Part shown: piece by piece, positions 43,080 through 50,579 of the stretch
How the letters are laid out: every line of letters starts with the position of its first letter
Position numbering within the stretch: the first letter of the stretch is position 1
Origin: Streptomyces sp. BK239
GTDB lineage: Bacteria; Actinomycetota; Actinomycetes; Streptomycetales; Streptomycetaceae
NCBI RefSeq assembly: GCF_004217285.1
Contig: NZ_SHKS01000005.1
Span: 434,001-498,000 of the forward strand
Length of the DNA stretch: 64,000 bases
Direction of reading: 5' to 3'
Position numbers and translations under genes: made by a program
The notes under the pieces: generated by a model
The model's input: the letters and a program-made list of their open reading frames with translations, nothing else
Told to the model about the DNA's origin: nothing
The model's database searches: none

Positions 43080-43110
43080 AACCCGCGCAGATTCCGTATC
43101 TGCGCGGGTT
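43080..43110 (+). terminator. Hairpin between toxin and immunity genes
   Basis: A perfect 13-bp stem (43080-43092 with 43098-43110, loop TCCGT) sits between the small ORF and the immunity candidate. It may end the Rhs transcript, which would require a separate immunity promoter, or attenuate read-through. Confidence 0.7.
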
Positions 43111-43155
43111 GCCGGGAGGCCAGGCCGCTGAGCGAGCAGTGAAAGGAATTAGTCT

Positions 43156-43602
43156 ATGGGTGATCCGATGGAGTATCCCAAAATCAAGTCCTGGGTGGAT
43201 GACTGGGGAGGTGCCGTCGACTATGTGGATTACGTGAAACATAGTGCCGATCTGGCAACTTTGGTGGCGTTCTCTCGGATCTTCTGGCCTCGTTTTGTCG
43301 AGGTGGGGAACTGTGTGCTCTGGGACCGGGCATATGAGGAGTCAACTTTTGAAGCCTGGCGCGAAAAACTCGCTGGCGACACCCGGAAGATCGAGGCGAT
43401 GCTGAATCAGCTGAGGGTTTGGGAGGTCGTCGAATCGGAAGACGTGGACGAGGATCGGCAGGCGCTGGAATTTTCTGCAGAATGCATTGCGAAAGCTTGG
43501 AGCGCTGCTCTGTGTGCCGAATTTCCTGGTCGGGCTTTCGATGTTCGAATCGTTGATTCCGAGGATGGCCCCATCGTGACCTTCTCCTCTGGAATGAGAT
43601 AG
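43156..43602 (+). CDS. Candidate immunity protein for the Rhs toxin
   Basis: Acidic protein of 148 residues encoded 184 bases after the toxin, in the same direction, with AAAGGAATT before the ATG. It is rich in Trp, Asp and Glu (KSWVDDWGGAVDYVDYVKHS, WEVVESEDVDEDRQ) and predicted mostly helical and soluble, with no signal peptide. I recognise no family. Small acidic soluble proteins immediately downstream of a polymorphic-toxin tip are typically cognate immunity proteins. Codon use is AT-richer than in the chromosomal neighbours, matching the toxin tip, so the two probably arrived together. Confidence 0.65.
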   Translation: MGDPMEYPKIKSWVDDWGGAVDYVDYVKHSADLATLVAFSRIFWPRFVEVGNCVLWDRAYEESTFEAWREKLAGDTRKIEAMLNQLRVWEVVESEDVDEDRQALEFSAECIAKAWSAALCAEFPGRAFDVRIVDSEDGPIVTFSSGMR

Positions 43603-43704
43603 GTCTACGATCCGTTCCGGAATACCGGATTTCGCCTGTGTCGAAAGCATTGGATGAGGGGGCCGGTGAGCTGGATCGGGGAGTGCTCGCCGAGGTGTGG
43701 GCTG
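43603..43704. other. Short gap after the immunity candidate
   Basis: About 100 bases between the immunity candidate and the convergent VapC pseudogene. It holds a weak dyad (TCCG around TTCCGGAATACCGGA) near 43612-43628 and nothing else recognised. Confidence 0.3.
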
Positions 43705-44084
43705 TCAGATTGCGAAGCGCCGCAGTTTGACGCCGATGGACTCGGCGAGGTGGTTCAGGTCGTCGGGATCGCTGGTGACCACTGCGGCCTGGTACTGGAC
43801 GGCGGTGGCGACGACGATCGCGTCGACGACGTCCGCGGTCCCGGAGGCGGTGCAGGTGATACCGGCGGCGCGACCGGTCCGCTCGTCGTCGGGGCGGATG
43901 TCGCAGCCCTTGAGCACGCGCGAGATCTGGTGCTGCGTTCCGCCGCGCCATGCCTGAGCGAGAACGACCACCGGAACGGTCGCCGAATGCGGGCAGCGGT
44001 CGACTCGTCGTGCAGAGCGAGGAAGTCCGGGTTGCGCCGTTCGGCGGCCAGCAGGGCGCCGGTGTCGTAGACGATCGCGCGCAC
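43705..44084 (-). pseudogene. VapC-type PIN-domain toxin gene with a frameshift
   Basis: A PIN-domain ribonuclease toxin gene whose reading frame is broken. From GTG 44084 the first frame gives VRAIVYDTGALLAAERRNPD and continues to TAARIR. The natural continuation (TVPVVVLAQAWRGG, then RVLKGCDIRPDDERTGRAAG and ADVVDAIVVATA to LRRFAI) is in another frame. The total length, 380 bases, is one short of 127 codons. The break is near 43981-43985, where a single missing C (GGCCG to GGCG) would explain it. With the base restored, the acidic PIN residues (YDTG, DVVDA, TSDPDDL) are intact. A sequencing error cannot be excluded. Confidence 0.75.
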
Positions 44085-44344
44085 TAACCGGCCGCCCGCC
44101 ACGGTTCGTCGTCGAGCAGCCCGGCTTCCAGCAGGAACTCGCGGGCGCGCTGCCGGGACTCCTCGGGCAGCTTTCCGTGCCCGCTCTCGTACTCGGCCAC
44201 CAGCTCGCGGGCGGCGGCACGGCCAGCCGCGTGCAGAGCGGCGACGCGGGCCTTCTCGATGGCAGCCTCGGCCAGCCATGCGGAGACCGGCTTGCCCTCT
44301 TCGGCTGCCGCTACCTTGATCGTCTCCTCGACCTCGGGCGGCAC
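44084..44344 (-). CDS. VapB-type antitoxin
   Basis: Small antitoxin of 86 residues from GTG 44344. Its stop TAG overlaps the VapC GTG by one base (TAGTG), the standard antitoxin-toxin coupling. The N-terminal part (MPPEVEETIKVAAAEEGKPV, SAWLAEAAIEKAR) resembles a ribbon-helix-helix DNA-binding antitoxin. The C-terminal part (LVAEYESGHGKLPEESRQRA) would bind the toxin. The in-frame codons just upstream read KLSVSV, which looks like the missing first strand, so the real start may be further upstream at a rare codon. A perfect palindrome upstream is the likely operator. Confidence 0.75.
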   Translation of the reverse strand: MPPEVEETIKVAAAEEGKPVSAWLAEAAIEKARVAALHAAGRAAARELVAEYESGHGKLPEESRQRAREFLLEAGLLDDEPWRAAG

Positions 44345-44388
44345 CGAGACCGACAGCTTCCGTGGGTCATGGCTCCACGACAGCGCTC

Positions 44389-44408
44389 GGTAGGAACGCG
44401 TTCCTACC
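44389..44408. promoter_or_regulatory. Perfect 20-bp palindrome upstream of vapB
   Basis: GGTAGGAACGCGTTCCTACC is a perfect palindrome 45 bases upstream of the annotated antitoxin start. Antitoxins of this type usually bind such sites to repress their own operon. Confidence 0.65.
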
Positions 44409-44410
44409 CG

Positions 44411-44446
44411 TGACAGGCGCCCTGCGGTTTCGCAGGGCGCCTGTCA
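44411..44446 (-). terminator. Terminator of the phospho-sugar mutase gene
   Basis: A perfect 16-bp stem (44411-44426 with 44431-44446, loop GTTT) lies 34 bases past the mutase stop on the minus strand. It separates the mutase from the toxin-antitoxin operon. Confidence 0.8.
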
Positions 44447-44479
44447 TTTGCTGTGTGCCGGAGACTGCCTGGGGTCAGC

Positions 44480-46111
44480 TCAGATGCCGGCTGCCGTCGA
44501 CAGGTCGTGCTTGATCGCTGTCAGGAGGGCCGTCGCCTTCGCGCGCGCCGTCGGGAGGTCCGCGTGGGTCGCGGCCGGGACCACTACCTCCAGGTAGCAC
44601 TTCAGCTTCGGTTCCGTGCCGCTCGGGCGGACGATCACTCGGGCGCCGTCGAGGGTGTAGCGCAGGCCGTCGGTCGGGGGGAGGGTGTCCGTGCCCCGGG
44701 TGAGGTCCTCGGCTCGGGTGACCCGGAGACCGGCGAGCGTGGTCGGCGGGTGCTCGCGCAGGCGGCTCATCGCGTTCACGATGATCGTCAGGTCCTCCAC
44801 ACGGACCGACAGCTGGTCGGTCGCGTGCAGGCCGTGCTCGACGGCCAGGTCGTCCAGGAGGCCCAGCAGCGTGCGGTTCTCCGACTTGAGCTGTGACGCC
44901 AGCTCCGTGATGAGCAGGGCCGCCGTGATGCCGTCCTTGTCGCGAACGCCCTCGGGGTCGACGCAGTAGCCGAGCGCCTCCTCGTAGCCGTAGCGCAGAC
45001 CGTCGACGCGGGCGATCCACTTGAAGCCGGTGAGGGTCTCCTCGTAGGGCAGACCCGCCTTCTCGGCGATACGGCCCAGCAGCGACGAGGAGACGATCGA
45101 CTCGGCGAACGTGCCCCGCGCGCCGCGCGAGACCAGGTGGGCCGCGAGCAGCGCGCCGACCTCGTCGCCGCGCAGCATGCGCCAGTCGCCGCCGTCCTTG
45201 ACCGCCACCGCGCAACGGTCGGCGTCGGGGTCGTTGGCGATGACCAGGTCCGGGTCGCTCTCACGGGCCTTCGCGAAGGCGAGGTCCATCGCGCCGGGCT
45301 CCTCCGGGTTGGGGAAGGCGACCGTCGGGAAGTCCGGGTCGGGTTCGGCCTGTTCGGCGACGAGGACCGGCTCGGGGAAGCCGGCGCGGGCGAACGCGGC
45401 GAGGAGGACGTCCTTGCCGACGCCGTGCATCGCCGTGTAGACCGTGCGGGCCGTACGCGGGGAGGCGGGGTCGAGGACCGCGTCCGTACGGGCCAGGTAC
45501 GCGTCCAGGACGGAGTCGTCCAGGGTCTCCCAGCCGGACTCCGGGCGAGGTACGTCGTCCAGCGAGCGGACGGCGGCGATCTCGGCGGCGATCTCCGCGT
45601 CGGCCGGCGGGACGATCTGGGAGCCGTCGCCCAGGTAGACCTTGTAGCCGTTGTCCCGGGGCGGGTTGTGGCTGGCGGTGACCTCGACGCCGGCGACCGC
45701 GCCCAGGTGCCTGATGGCGTATGCCAGGACGGGGGTGGGGAGGGGGCGGGGGAGGACGGCCGCGCGCAGGCCGGCGCCGGTCATGACGGCCGCCGTGTCG
45801 CGGGCGAAGTCGGCCGACTTGTGGCGGGCGTCGTAGCCGATGACGACGAGGCCGTCGCCCTGGCCCTTGGCCTTGAGGTACGCGGCCAGGCCGGCGGCGG
45901 CGCGGATGACGACGGCGCGGTTCATGCGCATCGGGCCGGCGCCGAGTTCGCCCCGCAGGCCGGCGGTGCCGAACTGGAGGGTGCCGGAGAAACGGGCGGC
46001 CAGCTCGGTGACGTCTCCCGCGTCGAGGAGCTTCGCGAGTTCCTCCCGGGTCTCCGGGTCGGGGTCCTCGGCGAGCCACGCCTGGGCGCGGGCGGTCAGG
46101 TCGTCATGCAC
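44480..46111 (-). CDS. Phospho-sugar mutase (PGM/PMM family)
   Basis: Alpha-D-phosphohexomutase superfamily enzyme, 543 residues. The phosphoserine loop is TASHNPPRDNGYK (about residue 139 onward), the metal loop DPDADRCAVAV, the sugar-binding loop GYEEALGYCVD and the phosphate-binding loop RPSGTEPKLKCY. All four functional loops are complete. It is usually labelled phosphomannomutase, but its place beside pnp and in a nucleoside-catabolic neighbourhood suggests that it converts ribose-1- or deoxyribose-1-phosphate to the 5-phosphate. A dedicated DeoB is not seen. The GTG start is at 46111. No regulon palindrome is found in front of it. Confidence 0.9.
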   Translation of the reverse strand: MHDDLTARAQAWLAEDPDPETREELAKLLDAGDVTELAARFSGTLQFGTAGLRGELGAGPMRMNRAVVIRAAAGLAAYLKAKGQGDGLVVIGYDARHKSADFARDTAAVMTGAGLRAAVLPRPLPTPVLAYAIRHLGAVAGVEVTASHNPPRDNGYKVYLGDGSQIVPPADAEIAAEIAAVRSLDDVPRPESGWETLDDSVLDAYLARTDAVLDPASPRTARTVYTAMHGVGKDVLLAAFARAGFPEPVLVAEQAEPDPDFPTVAFPNPEEPGAMDLAFAKARESDPDLVIANDPDADRCAVAVKDGGDWRMLRGDEVGALLAAHLVSRGARGTFAESIVSSSLLGRIAEKAGLPYEETLTGFKWIARVDGLRYGYEEALGYCVDPEGVRDKDGITAALLITELASQLKSENRTLLGLLDDLAVEHGLHATDQLSVRVEDLTIIVNAMSRLREHPPTTLAGLRVTRAEDLTRGTDTLPPTDGLRYTLDGARVIVRPSGTEPKLKCYLEVVVPAATHADLPTARAKATALLTAIKHDLSTAAGI

Positions 46112-46217
46112 GGTTGGGTCAGCCTCTCGTGTGGTCGTGGGTTTCCTCGCCCCCGCCGCCCCTTCCCTTCCCGTTCTCGGGGGCTGCCGCCCCCGGGCCC
46201 CCGCTAAGGCCCTGAAC

Positions 46218-46321
46218 GGGCCTCGTCCTCAAACGCCGGACGGGCTGGACGGCCTCACCCTGATGGGGAGCGGGCGAGCCCGGGGGCGGAGCCCCCGGTG
46301 GATCAGGGGCAGCGCCCCTGA
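46218..46321. repeat. Dispersed Streptomyces intergenic repeat elements
   Basis: The gap between pmm and pnp holds CCTCAAACGCCGGACGGGCT (46228-46247), which I remember as a common intergenic element in many Streptomyces genomes. Two hairpins follow: CCGGGGGCGGAGCCCCCGG (46280-46298) and TCAGGGGCAGCGCCCCTGA (46303-46321). The hairpins could terminate pnp. Confidence 0.6.
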
Positions 46322-46335
46322 GTGCCGCGCTGGTC

Positions 46336-47160
46336 CTACAGCCGGCCCAGCACCTGCGCCAGCAGCGCGCCCATCCGCGTCGCGCTGTCCCGCCCCGCCT
46401 GCAGGACCTCCTCGTGGTTCAGCGGCTCGCCCGTCATGCCGGCGGCGAGGTTGGTGACGAGGGAGATGCCCAGCACCTCCGCGCCCGCCTCCCGCGCGGC
46501 GATGGCCTCGAGGACCGTGGACATGCCCACCAGGTCGGCGCCGATCGTGCGCGCCATCCGGATCTCCGCCGGCGTCTCGTAGTGCGGGCCGGGGAACTGG
46601 GCGTAGACGCCCTCCTCCAGCGAGGAGTCGATCTCCTTGCACAGCGTCCGCAGCCGCGGCGAGTACAGGTCAGTGAGGTCGACGAAGTTCGCGCCGACGA
46701 TCGGGGAGGTCGCCGTCAGGTTCAGGTGGTCGCTGATCAGGACCGGCTGGCCGGGGCGCATGCCCTCGCGCAGGCCGCCACAGCCGTTGGTCAGGACGAT
46801 CGTCTTGCTGCCGGCCGCCACCGCGGTCCGCACACCGTGGGCGACGGCGGCCACGCCGCGGCCCTCGTAGTAGTGGGTGCGGCCCAGGAAGACCAGGGCG
46901 CGCTTCTCGCCGATCCGGTACGAGCGGATCTTGCCGCCGTGGCCCTCGACCGCCGGCGGCGGGAAGCCGGGCAGCTCGGTGACCGGGAACTCGGCGTCCG
47001 GCGCGCCCAGCGCGTCCACGGCCGGCGCCCAGCCGGAGCCCATCACGAGGGCGACGTCGTGGGTGTCGGCGCCGGTGAGTTCGCGCAGCCGCGCCGCGGC
47101 GGCGTCGGCGGCCCCGTAGGGGTCGCCCTGGATGTCGTCCGGGAGAAGAGATGCGTTCAC
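46336..47160 (-). CDS. Purine nucleoside phosphorylase
   Basis: Trimeric class II purine nucleoside phosphorylase, 274 residues, splitting inosine, guanosine and their deoxy forms to base and sugar-1-phosphate. Motifs in order are VMGSGWAP (phosphate), FLGRTHYYEG, TNGCGGL, GPHYETPAEIRM, VGMSTVLEA and TNLAAGM. The start is GTG 47160. A TACCCT at 47172-47167 on the minus strand, six bases from the GTG, suggests a leaderless transcript. The regulon palindrome lies 25 bases upstream. It joins adenosine deaminase to the mutase and DeoC. Confidence 0.95.
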   Translation of the reverse strand: MNASLLPDDIQGDPYGAADAAAARLRELTGADTHDVALVMGSGWAPAVDALGAPDAEFPVTELPGFPPPAVEGHGGKIRSYRIGEKRALVFLGRTHYYEGRGVAAVAHGVRTAVAAGSKTIVLTNGCGGLREGMRPGQPVLISDHLNLTATSPIVGANFVDLTDLYSPRLRTLCKEIDSSLEEGVYAQFPGPHYETPAEIRMARTIGADLVGMSTVLEAIAAREAGAEVLGISLVTNLAAGMTGEPLNHEEVLQAGRDSATRMGALLAQVLGRL

Positions 47161-47166
47161 GCGATG

Positions 47167-47196
47167 AGGGTAGCCCGGATCGGCCTACGCGCGTAG
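47167..47196 (-). promoter_or_regulatory. Nucleoside-regulon operator copy 6 and -10 of pnp
   Basis: The perfect palindrome CTACGCGCGTAG lies at 47185-47196. On the minus strand a TACCCT -10 (47172-47167) follows 12 bases later. The operator thus sits in the -20 to -35 zone of the pnp promoter. Confidence 0.7.
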
Positions 47197-47283
47197 ATGA
47201 GGAACCCGACGGGATGCCGATCGTTGCCTTGTCGTTTCCAACCAGCGGCCCGGACGACCGCTCACGGTCGGTGGGCGGCCGCC

Positions 47284-47724
47284 TCAGCAGGGCCGCTTGC
47301 GCAGCTCCATCACATAGTCGTGGGGCGCCCCCGCGGACTCGGCCGCGTCGGCGATCTCGCCGAGGTAGCGGGCCGACGGCAGGCCGCCCTCGTAGCCGTT
47401 GAGGACGTACGTCCAGCCCTGCTCCTCGCCGTCGAGGGTGTGGACGCGGATCCGGGTGCGCCGGTAGACGTCGAGGCTGCCGACGCCCTCCCAGCGGTCC
47501 AGGGACTCCTCGTCCATGGGGGCGATGTCGTACAGCGCGACGAAGACCTGTGAGAAGGGGTCCTCCACGATCGTCGCGAGCGCGCCCTCCCAGCCCATGT
47601 GCTCGCCGCCGAAGGTCAGCCGCCAGCCGTTCAGCCAGCCCGTCGCGCGCAGCGGGGAGTGCGGGGCGCGGCGGGTCATCAGCCGCGCGTCGAGGTTGCC
47701 GGCGTACGCGGCGTAGAGCGACAT
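47284..47724 (-). CDS. Gamma-glutamylcyclotransferase-like protein
   Basis: Protein of 146 residues with the cyclotransferase/AIG2-like fold. It starts MSLYAAYAGNLDARLMTRRA, where the Y-G-N-L of the active-site loop is present in AYAGNL. LTFGGEHMGWEGALATIVED and VFVALYDI follow, and DRWEGVG supplies the expected catalytic Glu. The C-terminus is short and ends in Cys. Substrate is unknown; gamma-glutamyl amines are typical for the fold. It is divergent from the flavoprotein gene. Confidence 0.82.
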   Translation of the reverse strand: MSLYAAYAGNLDARLMTRRAPHSPLRATGWLNGWRLTFGGEHMGWEGALATIVEDPFSQVFVALYDIAPMDEESLDRWEGVGSLDVYRRTRIRVHTLDGEEQGWTYVLNGYEGGLPSARYLGEIADAAESAGAPHDYVMELRKRPC

Positions 47725-47826
47725 GGGTCGAGAGTACGGCAGCCAGGGCGAGGTCACCGAGGTGTCCGCCGCCACTCGGGCACCGCCCGCCCCCCGGGGA
47801 AGTGCCCCGTCGACGTGTGCGGGACA

Positions 47827-49275
47827 ATGGGGTACGTGACTCGGATCGTGATCATCGGTGGCGGACCCGGCGGCTACGAAGCGGCCCTGGTGGCCGCGCA
47901 GCTCGGCGCGGAGGTGACCGTCGTCGACGCCGACGGTCTGGGCGGGGCGTCGGTGCTGACCGACTGCGTGCCGTCGAAGACGCTCATCGCCACGGCGGAG
48001 GTGATGACCACCTTCGACTCCTCCTACGAGGAGCTGGGCATCATCGTCGCCGACGACACCCCGCCGCTGGAGCAGGCGGCCCGGGTGGTCGGGGTGGACC
48101 TGCACAAGGTCAACCGGCGTGTGAAGCGGCTCGCGCTCGCGCAGTCGCACGACATCACCGCCTCCGTGACCCGCGCCGGCGCGCGTGTGCTGCGCGGGCG
48201 CGGCCGGCTGGAGGGGATGCAGTCCCTCGACGGCTCCCGCAAGGTCGTGGTCACCGCCGCCGACGGCACCGAGGAGACCCTCACCGCCGACGCCGTCCTC
48301 ATCGCCACCGGCGGTCATCCGCGCGAGCTGCCCGACGCCCAGCCCGACGGCGAGCGCATCCTCAACTGGACCCAGGTCTACGACCTGCGGGAGCTGCCCG
48401 AGGAGCTCATCGTGGTCGGCTCCGGCGTGACCGGCGCCGAGTTCGCCGGCGCCTACCAGGCCCTGGGCTCCAAGGTGACGCTGGTGTCGTCCCGGGACCG
48501 GGTGCTGCCGGGTGAGGACCCGGACGCCGCCGCCGTCCTGGAGGACGTCTTCCGCCGCCGCGGCATGAACGTGATGGCCCGCTCCCGTGCGCAGTCCGCC
48601 AAGCGCGTCGGCGACCGGGTCGAGGTGACGCTCGCCGACGGCCGGGTCATCACCGGCTCGCACTGTCTGATGGCCGTCGGCGCGATCCCCAACAGCGAGG
48701 GGCTGGGCCTCGAGGAGGCGGGCGTCAGGGTCCGCGACTCCGGGCACATCTGGACCGACAAGGTCTCCCGTACGACCGCCCCCGGCGTGTACGCCGCCGG
48801 TGACGTGACCGGCGTCTTCGCGCTCGCCTCCGTCGCCGCCATGCAGGGCCGCATCGCCATGTACCACTTCCTCGGCGACGCGGTGGCCCCGCTCAACCTC
48901 AAGACGGTCTCCTCCAACGTCTTCACCGACCCCGAGATCGCCACCGTCGGCTACACGCAGGCGGACGTGGACTCGGGCAAGATCGACGCCCGGGTCGTCA
49001 AGCTGCCGCTGCTGCGCAACCCGCGCGCGAAGATGCAGGGCATCCGGGACGGCTTCGTCAAGATCTTCTGCCGGCCGGGCACGGGGATCGTCGTCGGCGG
49101 TGTGGTCGTGGCGCCGCGCGCCTCGGAGCTGATCCACCCCATCTCGATCGCCGTCGACAACAATCTGACGGTCGAACAGATCGCGAACGCCTTCACGGTG
49201 TACCCGTCGCTGTCGGGGTCGATCGCCGAGGTGGCGCGGCAGTTGCAGACGAGCAAGGCGGGCGGCGAGGGCTGA
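47827..49275 (+). CDS. Lpd-like flavoprotein pyridine-nucleotide oxidoreductase (LpdA/quinone reductase type)
   Basis: Two-dinucleotide-binding-domain flavoprotein of 482 residues (479 if GTG 47836 is the start). The FAD site is IVIIGGGPGGYEAAL, and the NAD(P)H site is IVVGSGVTGAEFAGAY. The C-terminal FAD motif AAGDVTGVFALASVA and the dimer domain are complete. In place of the usual redox-active CxxxxC the sequence reads GGASVLTDCVPSKT, so the first Cys is replaced and only one remains. That fits the M. tuberculosis LpdA (Rv3303c) type, which reduces quinones rather than lipoamide. It is not linked to 2-oxoacid dehydrogenase genes. Confidence 0.88.
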   Translation: MGYVTRIVIIGGGPGGYEAALVAAQLGAEVTVVDADGLGGASVLTDCVPSKTLIATAEVMTTFDSSYEELGIIVADDTPPLEQAARVVGVDLHKVNRRVKRLALAQSHDITASVTRAGARVLRGRGRLEGMQSLDGSRKVVVTAADGTEETLTADAVLIATGGHPRELPDAQPDGERILNWTQVYDLRELPEELIVVGSGVTGAEFAGAYQALGSKVTLVSSRDRVLPGEDPDAAAVLEDVFRRRGMNVMARSRAQSAKRVGDRVEVTLADGRVITGSHCLMAVGAIPNSEGLGLEEAGVRVRDSGHIWTDKVSRTTAPGVYAAGDVTGVFALASVAAMQGRIAMYHFLGDAVAPLNLKTVSSNVFTDPEIATVGYTQADVDSGKIDARVVKLPLLRNPRAKMQGIRDGFVKIFCRPGTGIVVGGVVVAPRASELIHPISIAVDNNLTVEQIANAFTVYPSLSGSIAEVARQLQTSKAGGEG

Positions 49276-49481
49276 CCGGGGCGCGCGACGGCGCCCACCG
49301 GGGCATGAGGGGCGCGGCCGGAACCGATTCCCCGCTGGCCACGGGGAGTTGTGGCCCGTGCGGATGGCATAGGCGGGGCAACTAGACCCCTATACCACCT
49401 CTGTCCCTACTGTGCGAACAACTTCTGTTATTCGGCGCAAAGAGCTGAAAGCAGACGGTCGCCCGCGTTACTGTCAGTTTC

Positions 49482-50459
49482 GTGTTCGCTGCAGAACGTC
49501 GCCAATTGATCCTCGAAATGGTGCGAGCCAACGGAGCCGTGTCGCTCCGTGAGCTCGCCCGCGTCGTCCAGACCTCCGAAGTGACCGTACGGCGGGACGT
49601 GCGCGCACTGGAGGCAGAAGGACTCCTCGACCGCCGGCACGGCGGTGCGGTATTGCCGGGCGGTTTCACGCGGGAGTCCGGCTTTCCGCAGAAGTCCCAT
49701 CTCGCGACCGCCGAGAAGACCGCCATCGCCGACCTCGCCGCCAACTTCGTGGAAGAGGGCGAGGCCATCGTGGTCGGGGCGGGTACCACCACCCAGGAGC
49801 TCGCGCGCCGCCTCGCCCGGGTGCCAGGCCTGACCGTCGTCACCAACTCCCTGCTGGTGGCACAGGCGTTGGCCCACGCGAACCGGGTGGAGGTCGTGAT
49901 GACCGGCGGCACGCTCAGAGGGTCCAACTACGCCCTCGTCGGCAGCGGGGCCGAGCAGTCCCTCCAGGGGCTGCGGGTCTCGCGGGCCTTCCTCTCCGGG
50001 AGCGGCCTCACCGCCGAGCGCGGACTGTCCACGTCCAACATGCTGTCCGCGTCCGTGGACCGGGCGCTGGTGCAGGCCGCCGCCGAGGTCGTCGTCCTCG
50101 CCGACCACACCAAGCTCGGCACCGACACCATGTTCCAGACCGTGCCGACGGACGTCATCACCCGCCTGGTGACCGACGAACCGCCCGCCCATGACGACCG
50201 CGCCGCCACCGAACTCCAGGCCCTCGCCGACCAGGGGGTGCAGATCGCCGTGGCCGGGGCGTCGGGAAGCCCGGGGGGTGACGCGGTCCCGGCGCGCCGC
50301 CAGCAGCAGCGCCGGGACGTCCCCCTGCCGGCCCCCCGCCGGGGCCAGGTCCCCGGCGCGGCCGGCGCGAACGGCCTGCGCACGGCCGCGGTGCTGGGCG
50401 GGGAGCAGGCCCCGGGGGGTGAGCGGGCGGCCCGCGTCGCGGATCTCCGCCGCCGCTGA
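49482..50459 (+). CDS. DeoR/GlpR-family transcriptional regulator
   Basis: Regulator of 325 residues. The DeoR-type helix-turn-helix (AAERRQLILEMVRANGAVSL, ELARVVQTSEVTVRRDVRAL) is followed by the sugar-phosphate-binding domain (VGAGTTTQELARRL, VVTNSLLVAQAL, MTGGTLR, LADHTKLG). The normal family length is about 255, so the last 70 residues, rich in Ala, Gly, Arg and Gln, are an unusual tail. The GTG start is seven bases after TACTGT (49469-49474), so it may be leaderless. It is the nearest candidate controller of the nucleoside regulon, but no exact palindrome lies in front of it; only CGCGTTACTGT is shared with the first operator. Confidence 0.88.
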   Translation: MFAAERRQLILEMVRANGAVSLRELARVVQTSEVTVRRDVRALEAEGLLDRRHGGAVLPGGFTRESGFPQKSHLATAEKTAIADLAANFVEEGEAIVVGAGTTTQELARRLARVPGLTVVTNSLLVAQALAHANRVEVVMTGGTLRGSNYALVGSGAEQSLQGLRVSRAFLSGSGLTAERGLSTSNMLSASVDRALVQAAAEVVVLADHTKLGTDTMFQTVPTDVITRLVTDEPPAHDDRAATELQALADQGVQIAVAGASGSPGGDAVPARRQQQRRDVPLPAPRRGQVPGAAGANGLRTAAVLGGEQAPGGERAARVADLRRR

Positions 50460-50522
50460 GCCGTCCCCGCGAGGACCTCTCGAAGGGGCCGCCGGGCCGG
50501 GAGTCCGCTCCCGATGTACGGC

Positions 50523-50561
50523 GAGGCGCCCGCCGGATCCCTTGGATCCCGCGGGCGCCTC
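50523..50561. terminator. Bidirectional terminator
   Basis: An 18-base arm pair (50523-50540 with 50544-50561) with one mismatch lies between the DeoR-type regulator and the convergent accA2-type gene. Confidence 0.7.
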
Positions 50562-50579
50562 GGCGCGTGTGCCTCTGCG

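Noticed and set aside
46112..46335. Small gene between pmm and pnp
   Set aside because: The gap consists of dispersed repeat elements and hairpins; no frame has a ribosome-binding site.
49464..49474. Seventh regulon operator in front of the DeoR-family gene
   Set aside because: Only CGCGTTACTGT is shared with the first site. The left half-site is missing, and the shared part is mostly the -10, so it was not counted.
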